Positions 49,782-61,996 of a stretch of 64,000 bases of DNA are shown one piece after another. The stretch is from the NCBI GenBank assembly GCA_020226215.1, contig CM035234.1:930001-994000 (forward strand), in the 5' to 3' direction. The position numbers and the translations under genes were made by a program. The DNA is from Sindora glabra. Its lineage: Eukaryota; Streptophyta; Magnoliopsida; Fabales; Fabaceae. Position 1 is the stretch's first letter. The number at the start of each line of letters is the position of its first letter. Below the pieces are notes generated by a model, which did not search any database, was not told the DNA's origin, and saw only the letters and a program-made list of their open reading frames with translations.

Positions 49782-50266
49782 TAACTTTTTGCATTTTCTT
49801 TAATGTACTTTGATGTCTTTAGTTGAGATTTGTTTCATATATATAAAAATATATATGCTTTGGCTTTGTTGGTATGTATGTATATGTATAGGTGGTTGCT
49901 ATGGTATCTTTAGTAGAACCCAGGGTTTGGAACCCTGAACATGTGGTTGTATGGTATAAAAGCACGTGTGATGGTAAAGCAGTGAAGTAAATATTTTTAA
50001 TTCTCAAAATATACTTGGGCAAAATTGCAAGATTGGCCCTAATATGATATGTGGTCGAACTTGGTCCTATGTGGCATAAGCTAATGTGCCAGGTCAGAAC
50101 ATCCAATATCTACATCAAAGACCTCTTCTTAGTTGTGCGAAAGCATCTAGGATGAAACACCTTCGATGATAACTCATTGTTCTACTCCACCATGGCTAAA
50201 GACCTTATACCGTCAATGCGTCAGTGCTTTTAAGATATCAGTTATGCAAGCTGTGTGAGGGTTAGG

Positions 50267-50640
50267 TCTTTGATTGGTGAAAGTTTATAGACATTTTTAC
50301 GATTGTCAGCAAGTCTCCTTATCTAGTTTCATTCTATTTGGGGGTTTGAAAAGTAATAGTAGAATCACTATTAGAGCTCGGTGTTCACCTGCTCTGGTAA
50401 TTCTTCAGAGACAGTTCAGCTACTCGTTGAAGTTTGGACCCAACATTTTGCATTTTGGGGCTTTGATTGGTGAAGATCTGCAAACATCATTGTAAGTGCC
50501 AGGATCTTCTCCTAATTATCTTCGTTCTATCTGAGGATTTGAAAAATAATGGGGTTATTATTGTTAGTTTGAGTTTTGGGTTGTTTACTTGTTTTAGTAA
50601 TTATCCATAGACAGTTTACTAGCTTGTTGAAATTTTAATG
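50267..50640 (+). repeat. ~194-bp tandem duplication upstream of the transposase
   Basis: CTTTGATTGGTGAA at about 50267 recurs at 50461. Both copies continue with a CTCCT..CTA.TT..TTCTAT stretch, GGGTTTGAAAA or GGATTTGAAAA, then AGACAGTT and CTCGTTGAA-like words. The copies have diverged moderately. The position fits a 5' leader or subterminal region of the element. Confidence 0.65.
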
Positions 50641-51931
50641 TATAATTTTGTGTTATGCAAGCTATCTTTGCGAAATATCACGTGGTCCACTTAATTTTCA
50701 TATATTTAACACTTTATTGCCTTTAGTTGATACTGATATTATGCCATTAATATCGATTCTTGTGAACCAACTTGAATTTGACTAAAATGGGAGTTAAGGG
50801 TATTGGTGGTTAGTTGATGATAATAAATAGGTAATTTGCCTGTCAATATATGACTGCTAGTATGTCTAAAAAAAATGGGTTTGTGATGTTACTATTTTGC
50901 AGCCTCTGTCTTATGCTATATAATGTATAAGGTGGGGTCATACATTAGTCGTTCTTAGAAGAGTTAGAGAGTTATAATTGGGAGCAAGCAGTTTTTGGCC
51001 ATAAAAAATATTGACGTGTAAACATAAACGAGCTCTTCACTTTAAGCCTAAATTTATCACCCAAACTTTAGTGTCATGAAAAATATCATTATGTAAGGGT
51101 TTTTCAAAAGACATTGGTGGTAGCACATATTACGTACAAATATAGATATACTGCTCTAATCACTACCACAGTTAGTAATCTAATTTGTGTAATGCATGGA
51201 TTTCTCCTCAAGAAGCTAGTAACTAATTTTATTTACTCCATTATCAATGTTTACCTTTCATTTTGTTGACATGCACTGTTACTATTTATAGTTTATGTAG
51301 TTGAAATTAGTTTCCGATTGGTTATATGTGTCAAATAATAATACATGAATTTCTAATATGATAATCTCTTTTATAGGAATGCCTTTTCTTTTGATGACAT
51401 ACTAGTAACACGTTTCCCTAGCACACCTGCACCCTGTTTCTTGTTCAAGCAGACAACACATGCATAGTTTAGTATCACCAAGGGATTCAATAAGCCATTA
51501 CATAATTGGAAGGCATGTTAATGTTCACACCTTATAACTTTTTAGAATATTTTCCCATATTTTTGCTTACCATTTCCTTTGGTGTTTTATACCAAGGCAG
51601 AAGCTTATGACTTGGAATATTTTGAATGAAAATTTTTCCATATCTAATTGAAATTTGCACGCACCATGACAGCTACTTTCTTAATGGGATCCATTCATAA
51701 GAATCCCCTTTGGTCTTACAACAAGATAATAATTGATATTCTTATTACACAAATAATTTTTCCTTTTAAGAATTCTTCATGTTGTATTTTTGGCTTTGAT
51801 AATGTAAGATTTTTTGTTGACATCATTTATAGGTGGACTATAAATGCTGATGCACTGACTCAGACGACATAAGTGATGCTGGATAGTTTGAAGGGTAGCT
51901 GCATGGTACTTTTAAAGGTATTAGTAGTAGA

Positions 51932-54484
51932 ATGGATGAAGAAGAGAATGAATGTTGTCATAAGGTTGATGGCAATGAAGAAACACATTCAACTGAAAGT
52001 GATATAAAGCAATTACAATTTGACACACATGAGGCAGCACTAGAGTGGTGTTTGAGGTATGCAATGTGCATTGGATTTGGAGTGAGGAAGGATGATTGTG
52101 GATATGATAGTAAAGGAGAGATACTTTAGCGTTAATTTATTTGTACCAGAGAAGGCTCAAGAGTGAAGAAACACTTAAATAGGGTTAATAGGGTGAGGGA
52201 GCCAAGACTTTTGATACGAACTAACTGTAAAGCATGTCTGCGAGTGAAGTTGAACAAAGCTACAAACAAATGGTCAGTGGTGAAAGTATATTTGGATCAA
52301 AATCATCACCTAACCTTGCTTAAACATGTTTATTTGATGCCATCACATCACTCATTAAAGGAGGCAAATGTTGCACAAGTAGAAAGCATGCGATCTTATG
52401 GTGTGAAAACTGCACATATCATGGGATTCATATGTGGGCAATCAGGTGGTCCTGCAAGGGTCAGGTTTTGTAGGAAGGATCTTTACAATTATGTGGATAA
52501 GCAAAAGTGATCGTTGTTAGCTGATAGGGATGCTTTTAGTGCATTTAGTTACTTACAAGCAAAGGCCAATAATGATCCCATGATGTTTGTAAGGTACACA
52601 ATTGACAATGATGGTCAGTTGTAGAATTTATTCTGGTGCGATAGCATTAGCTGATTAAATTATAAGATTTTTAGTGATGCTTTAGCATTTGACACTACAT
52701 ATAAGAAGAACAAATACAACAAACCATTGGTCATATTCTCAGGAGTAAATCACCATTACATGATAATTGTGTTTGGATGTGCATTGCTACCGGATGAAAC
52801 AATTGATACTTTCAGATAGGTGTTGGAGAATTTGTTAGAGGCAATGGGGAATAAGAAGTTGGATGCCGTTATTATAGATGGAGACAAGGTTATGAGGAAA
52901 GCCATAAAAGAATTATTTCTTGGATCCACCCATCGATTGTGTGCATGGCACTTAGAAAGAAATGCAAAAACTAACATAAAGCAAAAAGGTTTCTCTAGTG
53001 ACATGAAGAGGTGCTTGTATGGTGACTTGAGTTTGGAGCAATGGCAAATGAAATAAGAGAAGTTGGTGGCAAGGTATTGTGTTTTGCACCATAAATGGGT
53101 ATGAAAAATGTACAAGAGACATGAGATATGGGCTTCACCATACTTGAAAGGAAAATTCTCTATAGGAATAAGGACGACTTCAATGTATGAAGATATAAAT
53201 TCCTTCATCAAGAATTATGTTGAAGCCAAACATAGTTTGACCGAATTTCTCCACCATTTTGATCGTGCATTATTCCATTACTGCAACAATGAGTTGTAAG
53301 TAGACTTCACATCCTCGTATAGGGAGCCATTGATTACCTCACCATTGCTCGGTATTGAAAAAAGTGTTGCGACTGTATATATAAGAGAACTATTTAAGAA
53401 GTTCAAGTATGAATTAAACAATGTGGCGACTTTGATCGCAACACCCTTTGTTGTGATGCATACCACAGTCACGTACGATGTTAGTGCTTATCATTAACCA
53501 CATAGGCAATGGAGTGTTCATTGCAATAGGAGTGCAAAGTTATTCAAGTGTTCATGCTCTTACTTTGAGGCTTGTGGGATACCATGCTCCTACATCATTT
53601 GCATTCTAAAGCATGAGCATATGGAGTCACTCCCCTCCAGTTTGTTGTGTAATAGATGGAAAAGAAACTGTAAGTTACTTGACCTAGCCTCATGTACAAG
53701 TAGCAGTGATGGTGCTTAGAGGTTAGTTCGACTATGATATACATCATTGGTGGCCAATGCAAATCAATTGTGTTATTTAGCTTTGCAAAGTACTGAATGC
53801 TTTAAAGAGGCAAGGGAGAACATTTGCAGATTATTAGCAAAGTTTGAAAAGTAACAAGAGAAAGGACTGATTAGTGGTCACTCTAAAAAAAGCAGTGTTG
53901 ATATTGCTATAGAAGACCCTGTAAGGGTGAAGATAAAGGGTGGCCCAAAGAAAACAAGTAAGAGGAAAAAATGTACCAAGTGTCGGTCCTCTGATCATAA
54001 CGTGCGAAGATGTCCTGAACTTGTTAGTCAGTCAAGTAATAATGAAGACATTGCATCATCTGATTTCAAAGACTAGGGTACAAGAGTTGAGAGAATGGAA
54101 GAGCATGAGGTAAAGTTCACTTCTTCTATTAGTTGACTAGCTTGATTTATATCCACGACTTTAAATTTTATTACCTGTATTTTCCTAATGAAATGATAAA
54201 TGAACAAATAAACTAGCAGACTAGAGGACTCCATTCATTGTACTCGAATTATTGCCTAGGTCTAGCAAGATTTCACAGGGAACATGTGAGAAGTTAAGTA
54301 AATTTGAATTTGGTATTCATTGAATTAGAGGACACTGAACCGATTGGTACAGGGTTTAGTGTTAGTATATGTGTGTAACTTTTATACTGTGTTTTAGGAG
54401 GTTCCATTCTTAACTCAGCAGTCTAGCGATTATGCTTCACACTTCTCAGAATCATTCAACTGTTCATGTGATCTGAATTTCCCA
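51932..54484 (+). pseudogene. MuDR/FAR1-type transposase pseudogene (FAR1-related)
   Basis: From ATG 51932 one frame can be followed to 54109, where GAG|GTAAAG is a donor; a second exon 54398-54484 follows in phase. The FAR1-type N-terminal domain has FDTHEAALEWCLRYA and IGFGVRKDD. The MULE catalytic domain has FDTTYKKNKYNKPL with the first Asp, VNHHYMIIVFGCALL, and VIIDGDKVMRKAIKE with the second Asp, then HRLCAWHLERN. The SWIM zinc finger reads CSCSYFEACGIPCSY, and a final knuckle has CTKCRSSDHNVRRC. Fourteen in-frame stops break it: TAG 52127, TAA 52133, TGA 52508, TAG 52622, TGA 52652, TAG 52817, TAA 53054, TGA 53102, TAA 53297, TAA 53495, TAG 53717, TGA 53735, TAA 53852 and TAG 54074. 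There is no frameshift. The SWIM histidine is Tyr. Non-functional. Confidence 0.88.
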
Positions 54485-56330
54485 GTGAGTATCTACTAAT
54501 GTTATTATTTTGGTGGGATATTTGTGTGCAATGTTAGGGCTAATTGCCACATTCATTGTTCTCTCTATTATTGGAAAGAATTAATTGCACCAGTACCCTT
54601 CTCTCTGGACTATATAAATGCCTATATGTAAATTTCTGCAACTGTTTATTTGTGTAGAATAAGGATATGACTATATATTTCTTTGTAGTCCATGTAGAAC
54701 TACCATGCTTAATATTAGAACTTAGCTTTATTTAAGAAGTCTCTAGCCACCCTAGTTCTGGTTATCCAAGTTTCCACATTGCCAAGGACACCAAGGTCCA
54801 ATGTCAATCCTATGTGAAGTTACCTTAAATCCTTAAACAACTATAGTGTGATAAAAAAGTACTTAATTTAGATTTTGCTTAGCTGGGGTGTGCAAACTCG
54901 AGTTCTTGGTGCTTAGTAGATTACGTTGGATTTGGTGCCATGTATCTTATGAGGGTTACTGATATTACTAGATTCTCGGTCCTATCTAGAATTGGTGATA
55001 GAAGAAGTAGAACTTGAGTAGTCATTGATGCTTTTTGTATTTCTTACAATGTCCTAATCCTTCATTTCAGAATTGAAAAACTTGATGTTGGAAGAAGAGA
55101 TATATTTGCTACTGATTATACTAGATATGTCTTATTGTTCAATTATTTTACACATGTAGGAAGTGGGAAGTCGATTTGTCTTCCATTGTATGGGCCTTAA
55201 TCAGTGTAGTCCTGAATTTAGTGATCCAGATATCAAGAATCATTAGTATTAGGTTTTTCAATATCGTAGGTTGAACAAGGAGTGCACTTGCTCACTTCAT
55301 TGAATAGGCATAAAATGGATTTGGCTAATTATCTTTTGTCCATCGAGGGGATAATGGCAAACAATAGAACACATTCAGAATTGACTTGATCACTTCCAAA
55401 CTAATTCCATAAATTTTTTTAGTTTTGGATTGGCGTCAAAGCATATTTGATTTGTCTGTATCAGTTTTCGGTACCAGTTCAATGATGAAGTATTTCTTAT
55501 CAAAGCGAAGTCACTTCTTGGGTTTTAATTCAGATTGGAAAGGTGAAATTAGAGACTTTATGTCTAACTACATACTACATACCTGATATGTTAGTGGAAG
55601 ATTTCTTTTGTGCTTAACTTATGATACTCATTAAATTCCATTTCTCCTGGTTTACACACTATACTTCCAGGTGTAGTTGTCATTCATTTCACATTCTTGC
55701 CCAACTTTAAGTGTCTTCATTGTTAGTAGTGATAGTAATGTCCAAATGTGATGTGTTAAACAGTGATGACAACCCCATCTGCTCCTAAGTATGCCATTTC
55801 TACACATGTTTTGCAGAGGGTAGTCCATTTTTTTACATTAATAGATTTTTGAGAATCACGCAAGTGAAAGAGTAAATGGGCCTTGAATATACCATTGTGT
55901 GATATCTGTGCACAGTCACTCCCTGTGACTCATTCTAGACTAGTTAATTTGATTCCACTAGACTCACAATTATATGATGTTTGTGTATTTGATCTTTTTT
56001 AATTTGAAAGTATTACCAAAAAGAATGTCCCTCCATCAATAGGTAGATAAATAACTCATCTTATGATTAGACCCTATAAATATGAGAATTTTAAGTCTCT
56101 CTTATGGAATTTAGGTCCTAGTCACCTATGGGTTAAACCACAAATTAATGTATAACACAACCTTCTAAAAGAAAGTGGGATAATAAAACCATACGAAGAA
56201 TGAGAAAGACCTTCCGTTGGAAAAAAAGGCTTATAATGACTATCAAGGTGGTATTACTTCAATGCGGAAAACAATACTAGCAGCATAATATAATAACCAG
56301 GGAACTAGTGAGATAGTAACTATACACAAT
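54485..56330. other. Interior of the composite element, nothing recognised
   Basis: A donor (CCA|GTGAGT) ends the second transposase exon at 54484, and further exons may exist, but none could be identified. Base composition is more balanced than in the spacers to the left. No tandem repeat or domain-bearing frame was found. Confidence 0.4.
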
Positions 56331-56341
56331 CACATGCTTGC

Positions 56342-56852
56342 CTGCTCTGCTGTGATGCCATTTTCAAAAGTAGAATACAAACTTTCTTTTGTGACAACTC
56401 CGACGATAAGACTTGGAAGTTGACACTCTACCCTGCATATATCATAAAATATTAACTTCAATAATGAACAAAATTTCAACTGTCAAAAATTTTGAGTGAT
56501 CATAACTCATAGCATAACATTAATAACATATTGTGCAACAACATAATAATAGAAATAACTTTCATAATGCAAGCACAATTGTAGTTTACATAATCTTGCT
56601 TCGGGAAGAAGAATCAATTCGAGCAGTCCATTTGATCTAACCTATTAAACCCCTTATGCTTGCTTGCATATGTTTGCTAAAAAATAACACCAGAAAACCC
56701 TGACCTAAGGAGAAAGAATTAATATTGAAATTATACCTTTTCAAAAAGAATTTGTGGCCATACCTCGAGAAAAGTCGTAATATCTCATAATGCAATTTTG
56801 AACTTTAGTAGGCGTATATTCTGAAATTCGTTCCCACAACCAACGAACCCCT
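56342..56852 (-). pseudogene. Fragment of TFIIH subunit p52 (TFB2/GTF2H4), two exons
   Basis: The upstream piece (about 56852 to 56764) reads SLVVGTNFRIYAY, a stop, then SSKLHYEILRLFSR, and ends at TCGAG|GTATGG in phase 2. The next piece (56432-56342), after the acceptor ATGCAG, reads VECQLPSLIVGVVTKESLY and STFENGITAEQ. Across the intron of about 330 bases the codon joins as AGG (Arg), as in the intact protein, where this segment reads (F)RMYAYSTSKL...EILRLF.RIEYQLPNLI. The second donor has changed from GT to GC. The intact protein is a core TFIIH subunit needed for transcription and DNA repair. Only this segment is present, with its intron, so it is a genomic DNA fragment, probably captured by the surrounding transposon. 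Confidence 0.8.
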
Positions 56853-56889
56853 TAAAATGATCCAGGAGAACAATATCCTCAATTCATAT

Positions 56890-59150
56890 CTAGAACTACT
56901 AAGAAAAATAAGTTTTAGCTTATAATACATGAGGTAAATTGAAAACATATGACTCCAAAAATAAAAACAAATAAAAAAAGGTGAGAGATAGATAAAAAGT
57001 GCTAAACTAATAATGAAAACCTTAGGCTTGACTGACTTAACTTAGATCATTAACTTTAATCAATATGATCTTCGCTTAGGTTTGATGGAAAAGTGATAAA
57101 CTTATCTATAATTGGCAACCTTCTAGTATTAAGGCAAGGAACTGTGCAATGGCAGAAGAAATAATTCTCAAAGAATTAAGTTCTCTCTAAATGTACTTTA
57201 TAAATATCAGCTTTGGAGAAGTATCTGAAGTGAAAGTCCACTTTTAGAATTTCCTACAAATGAAAATATTAGGTCTACTTAAAAGAATTTACCTGTGACA
57301 AAGTTATTTTCTAATTGAGGAATCAGTCGAACTCAGTCAAGGATCAATAGCCAATGTAATAGGTATAAACTAACTGTCTTTCCTACCTTGTAGAGTTGTA
57401 AAGAAAAGAAGAAGCAAAAAGATCCAAGATGTTAATATTAAATAGAGGTTAATGTGTTTATACTATATGCCTAATGGAGAAGGAAAGAAAAACAAAGAGT
57501 GAAAAATCCAAGGCTACAATCCATCTAATTACATGCCAAACAATGGTACTCACAAGTCAAACTCAAGGGCTTTTTTCTGGTCTTAAGCAACATTGTTGTC
57601 GGTGAACGCAGGTTCTCAGTTGGTCATTTTGTAGAAACCAGCACATTGCACACCTTTTGAAGGGACTTAAATTAAACTTCGTATGAAGCTGTTCCCTGGG
57701 TAAATGGTAGGACAGGAGATGCAGCTACTGGCTAATCCTCCTTAGAGTGTTAGTTAGCTTTAATGGTTAGCCATTATTGCTTGGCCTACGAAACTATCAT
57801 TATTTATACAATGTCTGGACCTTTGGTTGTCTTATCTGTTATTTATGTGTCCTTATTTTGGAGATGATGAATATTTTCACGTAGCTTGCTATATTTGACG
57901 TGACGAATTTTGTTAATCTACAACATTATGTTTGGAGAAAAAAATAGGCTAACAAAATTGAGAAATGTGTTGTCGCTTATTAATTATATCCATAATCGAT
58001 GTGCCAATTAGGTGTTGATGTGTAATACAGCCTTTCTATTGTCCTATGCACACATCTTTTATGGATGGGAAGCACATGTCACTGAGTAAATGTATGGAAT
58101 CGGTAAGGCGAGACAAGCCTATGGCCTAAATCAGAAGGTATTACGAAAAGGAACTCATCAATGTCAGCACCGAACATCTTTTGTGGGCCAGTACCAAGCA
58201 ATCCATTAGTTGAATCTATATGGACCCTGAGCCTGGCGGAGAAGAGGGTCATCTTTCAAGCCTTCCCGTTGGCATGATGGACCTATAAATCTCAGCATTG
58301 GCATCTTTTATGGGCCAGTAGCAAGTAACCCGTTAACAGGCTACAATGAACCTTGGGGCTTGGCGGACACATAGCAAGCAAAGTAGACAATGACTGCCAA
58401 TGTATACATTAATGAATTTTTGCATCTGATAAAAAGTTAGCTGAGAAAGGAGCGATTTCAACAACACTAGCTTTCATGATCGTGCTATGCCCGGTTAATA
58501 TTTAATAAAAAATAAAAAAATATTATAAATCATAATAATCAATTTATTCATTAAAATATTTAATTTACTATATAAGATTAAATCTAATAAAAAATTAGGT
58601 GATTTTATTATTTTAAATTTTAATGTACATAATTTAATTATATAAATATATAGTAATAAAGAATACAGAATATATCTATATAATAATTTTAATATTGAGT
58701 TTTGATTTATTTAATATATTTATATAGGTAAAGAAAAAAAATATTACATTATATTTGTGCTACAAGTTAATATCTGTGATAAAAATGGGAATAATAAAAG
58801 TGCACATAAAAAAAGAGAAACATATATAGTGGCGCAAACAAGAAGAAGGTCTCAAAACAATAGGTGAGGAGCAATCACAACTCAAAAAGGTGATATAAAC
58901 ACATGTGACAACCCGTAGACCCAAGTCACTCGGTAAATGTTAAGTTACCTGCTAGTGCCAACAAAAGAACACTGCCACATAGGAATGGCATTAGTCCAAG
59001 TCATGTACAGGTCAATGCACTTGCCTCTTTCGAGAACTTGAAAGCCTGGAATGCAACCTCTTCACACTTAACATTGTACCGATGCCAAATCAAGTTAACC
59101 AACAACCTCACGCGTGCATAGTCATTAACGAGCTACAATTAAGCAGATAG
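56890..59150. other. Interior of the composite element without recognised genes
   Basis: No domain-bearing frame was found. The segment 57940-58440 contains a diverged 127-bp duplication, and 58500-58750 is a short AT-rich block. The remainder is of mixed composition. Confidence 0.4.
58170..58385 (+). repeat. Diverged 127-bp tandem duplication
   Basis: CATCTTTTGTGGGCCAGTA at 58175 recurs as CATCTTTTATGGGCCAGTA at 58302. Both are followed by CAAG..A..CC.TTA, then a GACCCTGAGCCTGGCGGA or GAACCTTGGGGCTTGGCGGA motif. Two copies, non-coding. Confidence 0.7.
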
Positions 59151-59157
59151 TAATGTG

Positions 59158-60445
59158 TCAGACATGCTTGCACACATTGGAAAGAATGTACAACACACAG
59201 AGGAAAAAATGGCCTACCCCCAGTCTGTAAGTCCCCCAATGCTTATAAAGAATCATCCATTTACACACCCATACTCCATAGTTGACCCTGTCAACATGAA
59301 ACAAATTGTTCCATCAACTTGCATTCATACACAAAATTACATATATTCAATTAGCAAGCTAGTGGAATACCCGTTTGTTTGCTCTTCAATATCATCTGGG
59401 GTGATGATTGGATACGCTGAGATATGAGGAACACGGATCTCAGATCTCTTGTAGAAGCACTTGTTCTCTAACATATCCTCGACAAATACGCTGACTTTTC
59501 ATATATCCCGCTCCCTAATGCGCTTTCTACCTTTGGATGGCAAGGAATCAAGATAAACTAACTCTATGTGAACAAGATCTATTACTAAGAAATACCAGTA
59601 TTCGACTTTCGCATTAAACATTAGGAGAAAAATCTATGAGCTAACATATATTTCCCATTAGATTACACTTAACATGTGAACAAGTCATTATGGCTGAAGT
59701 GATGGGTAAGTGTACCTTCATTAGAGTTTTCACATGTCCCATGAATGCATTCTTATAATAACCTCCCACTGTGCTTGGTTATTTGTCCCAATTCAAGGCA
59801 TATTGCTGCATCATATATTCAATCGTCATAAAAAAAATCCATCCGTCATAGACTAAAGCAAGCCCATTCTGATGTAAAAGTCTTACATATATAGCATGGA
59901 TCATATGCTTAGATACACCAATGTTTTATAAAATATTGCACATTCTCCAAAATGTGTAGTAACAAATTAGGTCAACAAAAGCAAGCACCATACTCTGGTC
60001 CTATCAAGCAATACACACTTTGCACACTAAGAGAATATCATCCAATGATTAATAAATTAGTGATAACTCACCACAAATGCAACAGGGAGCTACCATCTCA
60101 ATACACCCCCTGGCATGGATCTGTCTTCTGCTGTCATCATGCAAGCAACCATAGTTATGACATCGCTGACTATGCAGCCACCAAGTGCAAAACACTGCAT
60201 TTTCTCCCTTATTCCCTGAACAAAGGTGTGGTCTACTAGAACCTCACTACATGAAAAACAAAGACAGACACCTTATACACAACAAGGTAAAAGTCGATCA
60301 CACATATGTCATGGCTATGCAATTCAATTTCATTAGACTTTCGAAATCGCTTATTACATTCCATTGACTAAGCATAAGTAACAATTGCTTGTTTAGTGTC
60401 ATCTAGCTTCATTCCCCTTGTTGAGTTGGATAATACAAGTATCCA
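59158..60445 (-). pseudogene. Ulp1 (C48) SUMO-protease-like catalytic region, decayed
   Basis: Five exons with fitting phases are seen: 60445-60272 (MKLDDTKQAIVTYA), 60242-60072 (VDHTFVQGIREKMQ, GGCIVSDVITMVACMMTAED), 59805-59716 (QYALNWDK, GGYYKNAFMGHVKTLMK), 59633-59371 and 59287-59158. The fourth has EYWYFLVIDLVHIELVYLDS with the triad Asp in LDS. The fifth has VNYGVWVCKWMILYKHWGTY, equivalent to the DCGVWVCKWM box. The catalytic His is Tyr (codon 59600-59598) and the catalytic Cys is Tyr (59280-59278), so no protease activity is possible. In-frame stops lie at 60370, 60092, 59781 and 59501. Such proteases cleave SUMO or ubiquitin-like conjugates and occur inside several plant transposon groups. 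All splice borders remain GT-AG. Confidence 0.8.
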
Positions 60446-60665
60446 CTGCAGTGATATTTGAAAATAAAGATAATAAAGTAACTAATCTTAACAGAGATCA
60501 ATGGAACAGGGTAGGATGCAACAAACTATTACCCAATTATAAGTGCATGCAACGTGCCTATGCATAATGTAACCCCTCATGTAATCAGAAGCATAACACT
60601 CAACGATTATGGATCATGTTGGACACTTGACATTTCAAATTTCCTAGGGGGCTAAAGACATGAAT

Positions 60666-61873
60666 CTACATAATAATAACACAATGCAACTGACAAAGCA
60701 AACTTGTGTTATGCAATCGCATGCATGGCCATATGTCATGTTGACAAAGTAGTTTAACCCATGGAAGTTGCTTGAAGCCAAAGTATGTTAGTAGAATGTG
60801 TAGCAGGTGTCCATCAAGCACTTCTTTATCCTTAGTTGACTTGCATTTTAGTGAGAACAATTTTCTATGGCCCATCTTTGCATGAGTGCACCTCTTAACC
60901 TACAAAAAAAAAAAATATGGAACATCATGTAACATCTCCTATGAAATGCTTCTAAAATCAACTAGCTTACTTGGCAAAATAAAATGGATATAACCTACCT
61001 TCCCTGCATTAGTTTTTGCCATAGCTTTGCATTTTCGCTCACTATCAGTTCAAGTGCCTTCCCCAGAAATATCAATCAGTAGATTTCTTAACATGTAATC
61101 CTTGCTGGTGTTACCCTCATGGTGTGTCCTATGTCTCGTGTGTGGAGTGGATGCACTTCTGTTACTCGTGGATGCACTTTTGCTTTTTATCGTTTCGACT
61201 AGTGTTTGGAATAACTCTCCCATTTGAGCTTGGAACCTCATCTCCATGCATGTCACTTGGGACATTAGCGTATCCGGAAGGCTTACAATTTTTTCCTTCA
61301 ATAGCTGTACAGTGACCTCCAAATTATGCAACTTCGTCGCAATAGCCTGTAACACCACCTAATCAAGACACTAGTTCTAAAGCACTCATGATAGGGCGTT
61401 CATTTATACACACCTTTTCATACAATGCCACTTCGTTCCATGCCCTAGTTGAAGGGTCTTTTTGCATAATGGTGGGTTTCTTTAAGCTAGTGTTATAGCA
61501 AGAACATGTATAAATATTTGGGAGTTTCCCTCATTTTAAGACATATAAGAGCCAATTAATGCTGAATCAACTACCACGTAACATATTATCCCACCTACAT
61601 TTCTACATTACTCTATGCTATAACTTCAATGACGTTGAATATTGTCATTGTAGTTACACATAACGAACTATGGGAGTTTTCCTATGTAGTTAGTGTCCAC
61701 TGGAACGTAATAAATGGTATTTACAAAACTTACCTTGAAGATATGTCGATGATTCGTGTAAGTTTTGCTGCTATAACGACCTGGTCTGTGGTGGTCTTAG
61801 TGCCGGGCATCTGATCTGCCATTAAAGAATAGTTTTCAATTTCAAGACTTATGTTCTCAATAATGTTCTCCAT
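60666..61873 (-). pseudogene. Upstream exons of the Ulp1 gene: unrecognised coiled-coil protein part
   Basis: Four further exons lie directly upstream in compatible phases: 61873-61734 (from ATG, MENIIENISLEIENYSLMAD, ending at CTTCAAG|GTAAGT), 61486-61414 (KKPTIMQKDPSTRAWNEVAL), 61358-60999 and 60899-60666. The third has a heptad-like helix, LQAIATKLHNLEVTVQLLKE, then FQAQMGELFQTLVETI, and a Ser/Thr/His-rich tail. The fourth has KMGHRKLFSLKCKSTKDKE. I recognise no family domain; the long helix suggests self-association. A TGA interrupts exon three at 61052-61050, and a TAG ends exon four at 60668-60666. Its role may be as the N-terminal half of the transposon Ulp1 protein, or it may be a separate gene. 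Confidence 0.55.
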
Positions 61874-61996
61874 CGTCATTAAGAGTCTACTAGGTTTTGG
61901 TGGGATCCTTGTCACAGTTGTGTTAGTAGTTTTGTCATAGTGAAAATAATATTGTCTATTGCTAAGGATTGAAGGACAATTATGCAGCACTTTCAT

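Noticed and set aside
50019..50100. GGGCAAAATTGCAAGATTGG as a firm MULE terminal inverted repeat
   Set aside because: No inverted partner was found in the window and no 9-bp duplication could be tested, so it is kept only as a possible left limit.
59952..60239. 95-codon plus-strand frame
   Set aside because: It is antisense to the Ulp1 exon at 60242-60072, which has family motifs and splice sites on the other strand.
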